From NCBI RefSeq assembly GCF_014647515.1, contig NZ_BMPI01000013.1:1-64000 (forward strand): a stretch of 64,000 bases of DNA, given 5' to 3'. The translations under genes and the position numbers were made by a program. Each line of letters begins with the position of its first letter. The stretch's first letter is position 1. The notes under the pieces were generated by a model. It was not told the DNA's origin and made no database searches. It saw only the letters and a program-made list of their open reading frames with translations. Positions 63,430 to 64,000 of this stretch are shown here, piece by piece. This stretch comes from Dactylosporangium sucinum (GTDB lineage: Bacteria > Actinomycetota > Actinomycetes > Mycobacteriales > Micromonosporaceae).

Positions 63430-64000
63430 CGACACGTCAACGCGGGCCGCAAGAACATCCAACAAGGCACCGTGCGCAACTACAAAGGCCACATCCGGAT
63501 GTACCTGATCCATTACCTCGGGCCACCTGCGCATCGACCGGCTCCGCCCCGGCCACATCGACGCCATGTACGACGCCATGTACGACGCCATCGACGAACG
63601 CAACGCCACCATCACGGCCCTGCGCGCCGACCACGAGCGAGTGAAGGGTCAACGCATCGTCGGCCCGGCGACCCAGCACCGCATCCACGCCACGCTCCGC
63701 AAAGCCCTCAACGACGCGATCCGCCGCCACCGGCTCATCGACACCAACCCCGCCCTGACGGTCGAGCTACCCGACGGCCCGGGGCACCCAAGCCCACCGT
63801 CTGGACCGACCAACGCGTCAAGACCTGGCGCGACACCGGCAAGACCCCCAGCCCCGTCATGATCTGGCCCCCGAACAGACCGGCCTGTTCCTTGACCACA
63901 CGCACGCCGACGACCGGCTCTACGCCCTCTACCACCTCGTCCGCATAGAAGACGCTGCGCCACCCCACGCAACGGCGGCCCCCGATGTCCACCACGTGCT
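63430..64000 (+). pseudogene. Frameshifted tyrosine integrase, runs off the window
   Basis: Fragments of one actinobacterial integrase occur in successive frames. They are NIQQGTVRNYKGHIRMYLIHYLG; HLRIDRLRPGHIDAMYDAIDER through NDAIRRHRLIDTNPA; PTVWTDQRVKTWRDTGKTPSP; then EQTGLFLDHTHADDRLYALYHLV. At least three frame changes (about 63525, 63785, 63870) and a 12-bp tandem duplication (MYDAMYDA, about 63567-63590) show it is broken. The catalytic region lies beyond the window or is lost. Confidence 0.75.

Overview
The window is high-GC actinobacterial chromosome. A flagellated, chemotactic actinomycete is indicated by flhB, flhA and an flhF-like gene followed by a full che cluster. Actinomycete-type features include GTG starts, SigF/partner-switching genes, GAF-ANTAR, a class E sortase and paired GH13/ABC sugar modules under LacI repressors. 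This mix fits Micromonosporaceae (an Actinoplanes-like organism); that placement is inferred from gene content, not from a search.

Layout: 0.1-6.2 kb holds flagellar export genes (flhB, flhA, a GTPase-dead flhF-like gene) with an EAL-HDOD protein upstream of flhB. 6.2-14.2 kb is mixed: a zinc-ribbon membrane protein, an FAD oxidoreductase, a MarR-like divergent pair, a GGDEF-EAL protein, a trehalose-synthase-like GH13 enzyme and an XRE-type regulator. 14.2-21.2 kb is sugar module 1 (alpha-glucosidase, two permeases, binding lipoprotein, LacI). 21.3-30.9 kb is chemotaxis: cheA-cheW-mcp, an unrecognised gene, then cheB-cheR-cheY-cheX-cheY-cheX. 31-39.3 kb carries a sortase, a broken EAL gene, a HAD phosphatase, a phosphoribosyltransferase, two adjacent STAS fusion proteins (STAS-ATPase and STAS-sigma factor), a GAF-ANTAR protein and a subtilase. 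39.3-45.5 kb is sugar module 2 with its own LacI. Neither sugar module has an ATPase gene, so both probably use a shared one elsewhere.

45.77-61.77 kb is a complete actinomycete integrative and conjugative element (AICE) of the pSAM2 type, inserted in the 3' end of a tRNA-Lys(CTT) gene. A 43-bp direct repeat (attL/attR) bounds it, and the original tRNA terminator now lies just beyond attR. In order it has int, xis, repSA, a compact overlapping operon of small genes (DUF2637, zinc ribbon, Nudix, SprT-like/zinc-ribbon fusion), the FtsK-type transfer ATPase and its membrane partner, and an SCO3933-like regulator. Divergent from these are a GntR (KorSA-like) repressor and a deaminase. The cargo end carries an orphan SUKH-4-type immunity protein and a PIN toxin with an unusual C-terminal domain plus its HTH partner. 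A 16-bp palindrome (TGACACGTACGTGTCA) occurs four times inside the element and may define an element-wide regulon.

Right of attR lies degraded sequence, a secreted ricin-like protein and a frameshifted second integrase running off the end of the window. The most unusual signals are the two STAS fusions, the repeated AICE palindrome, the nucleotide-blind FlhF and the extended PIN protein.
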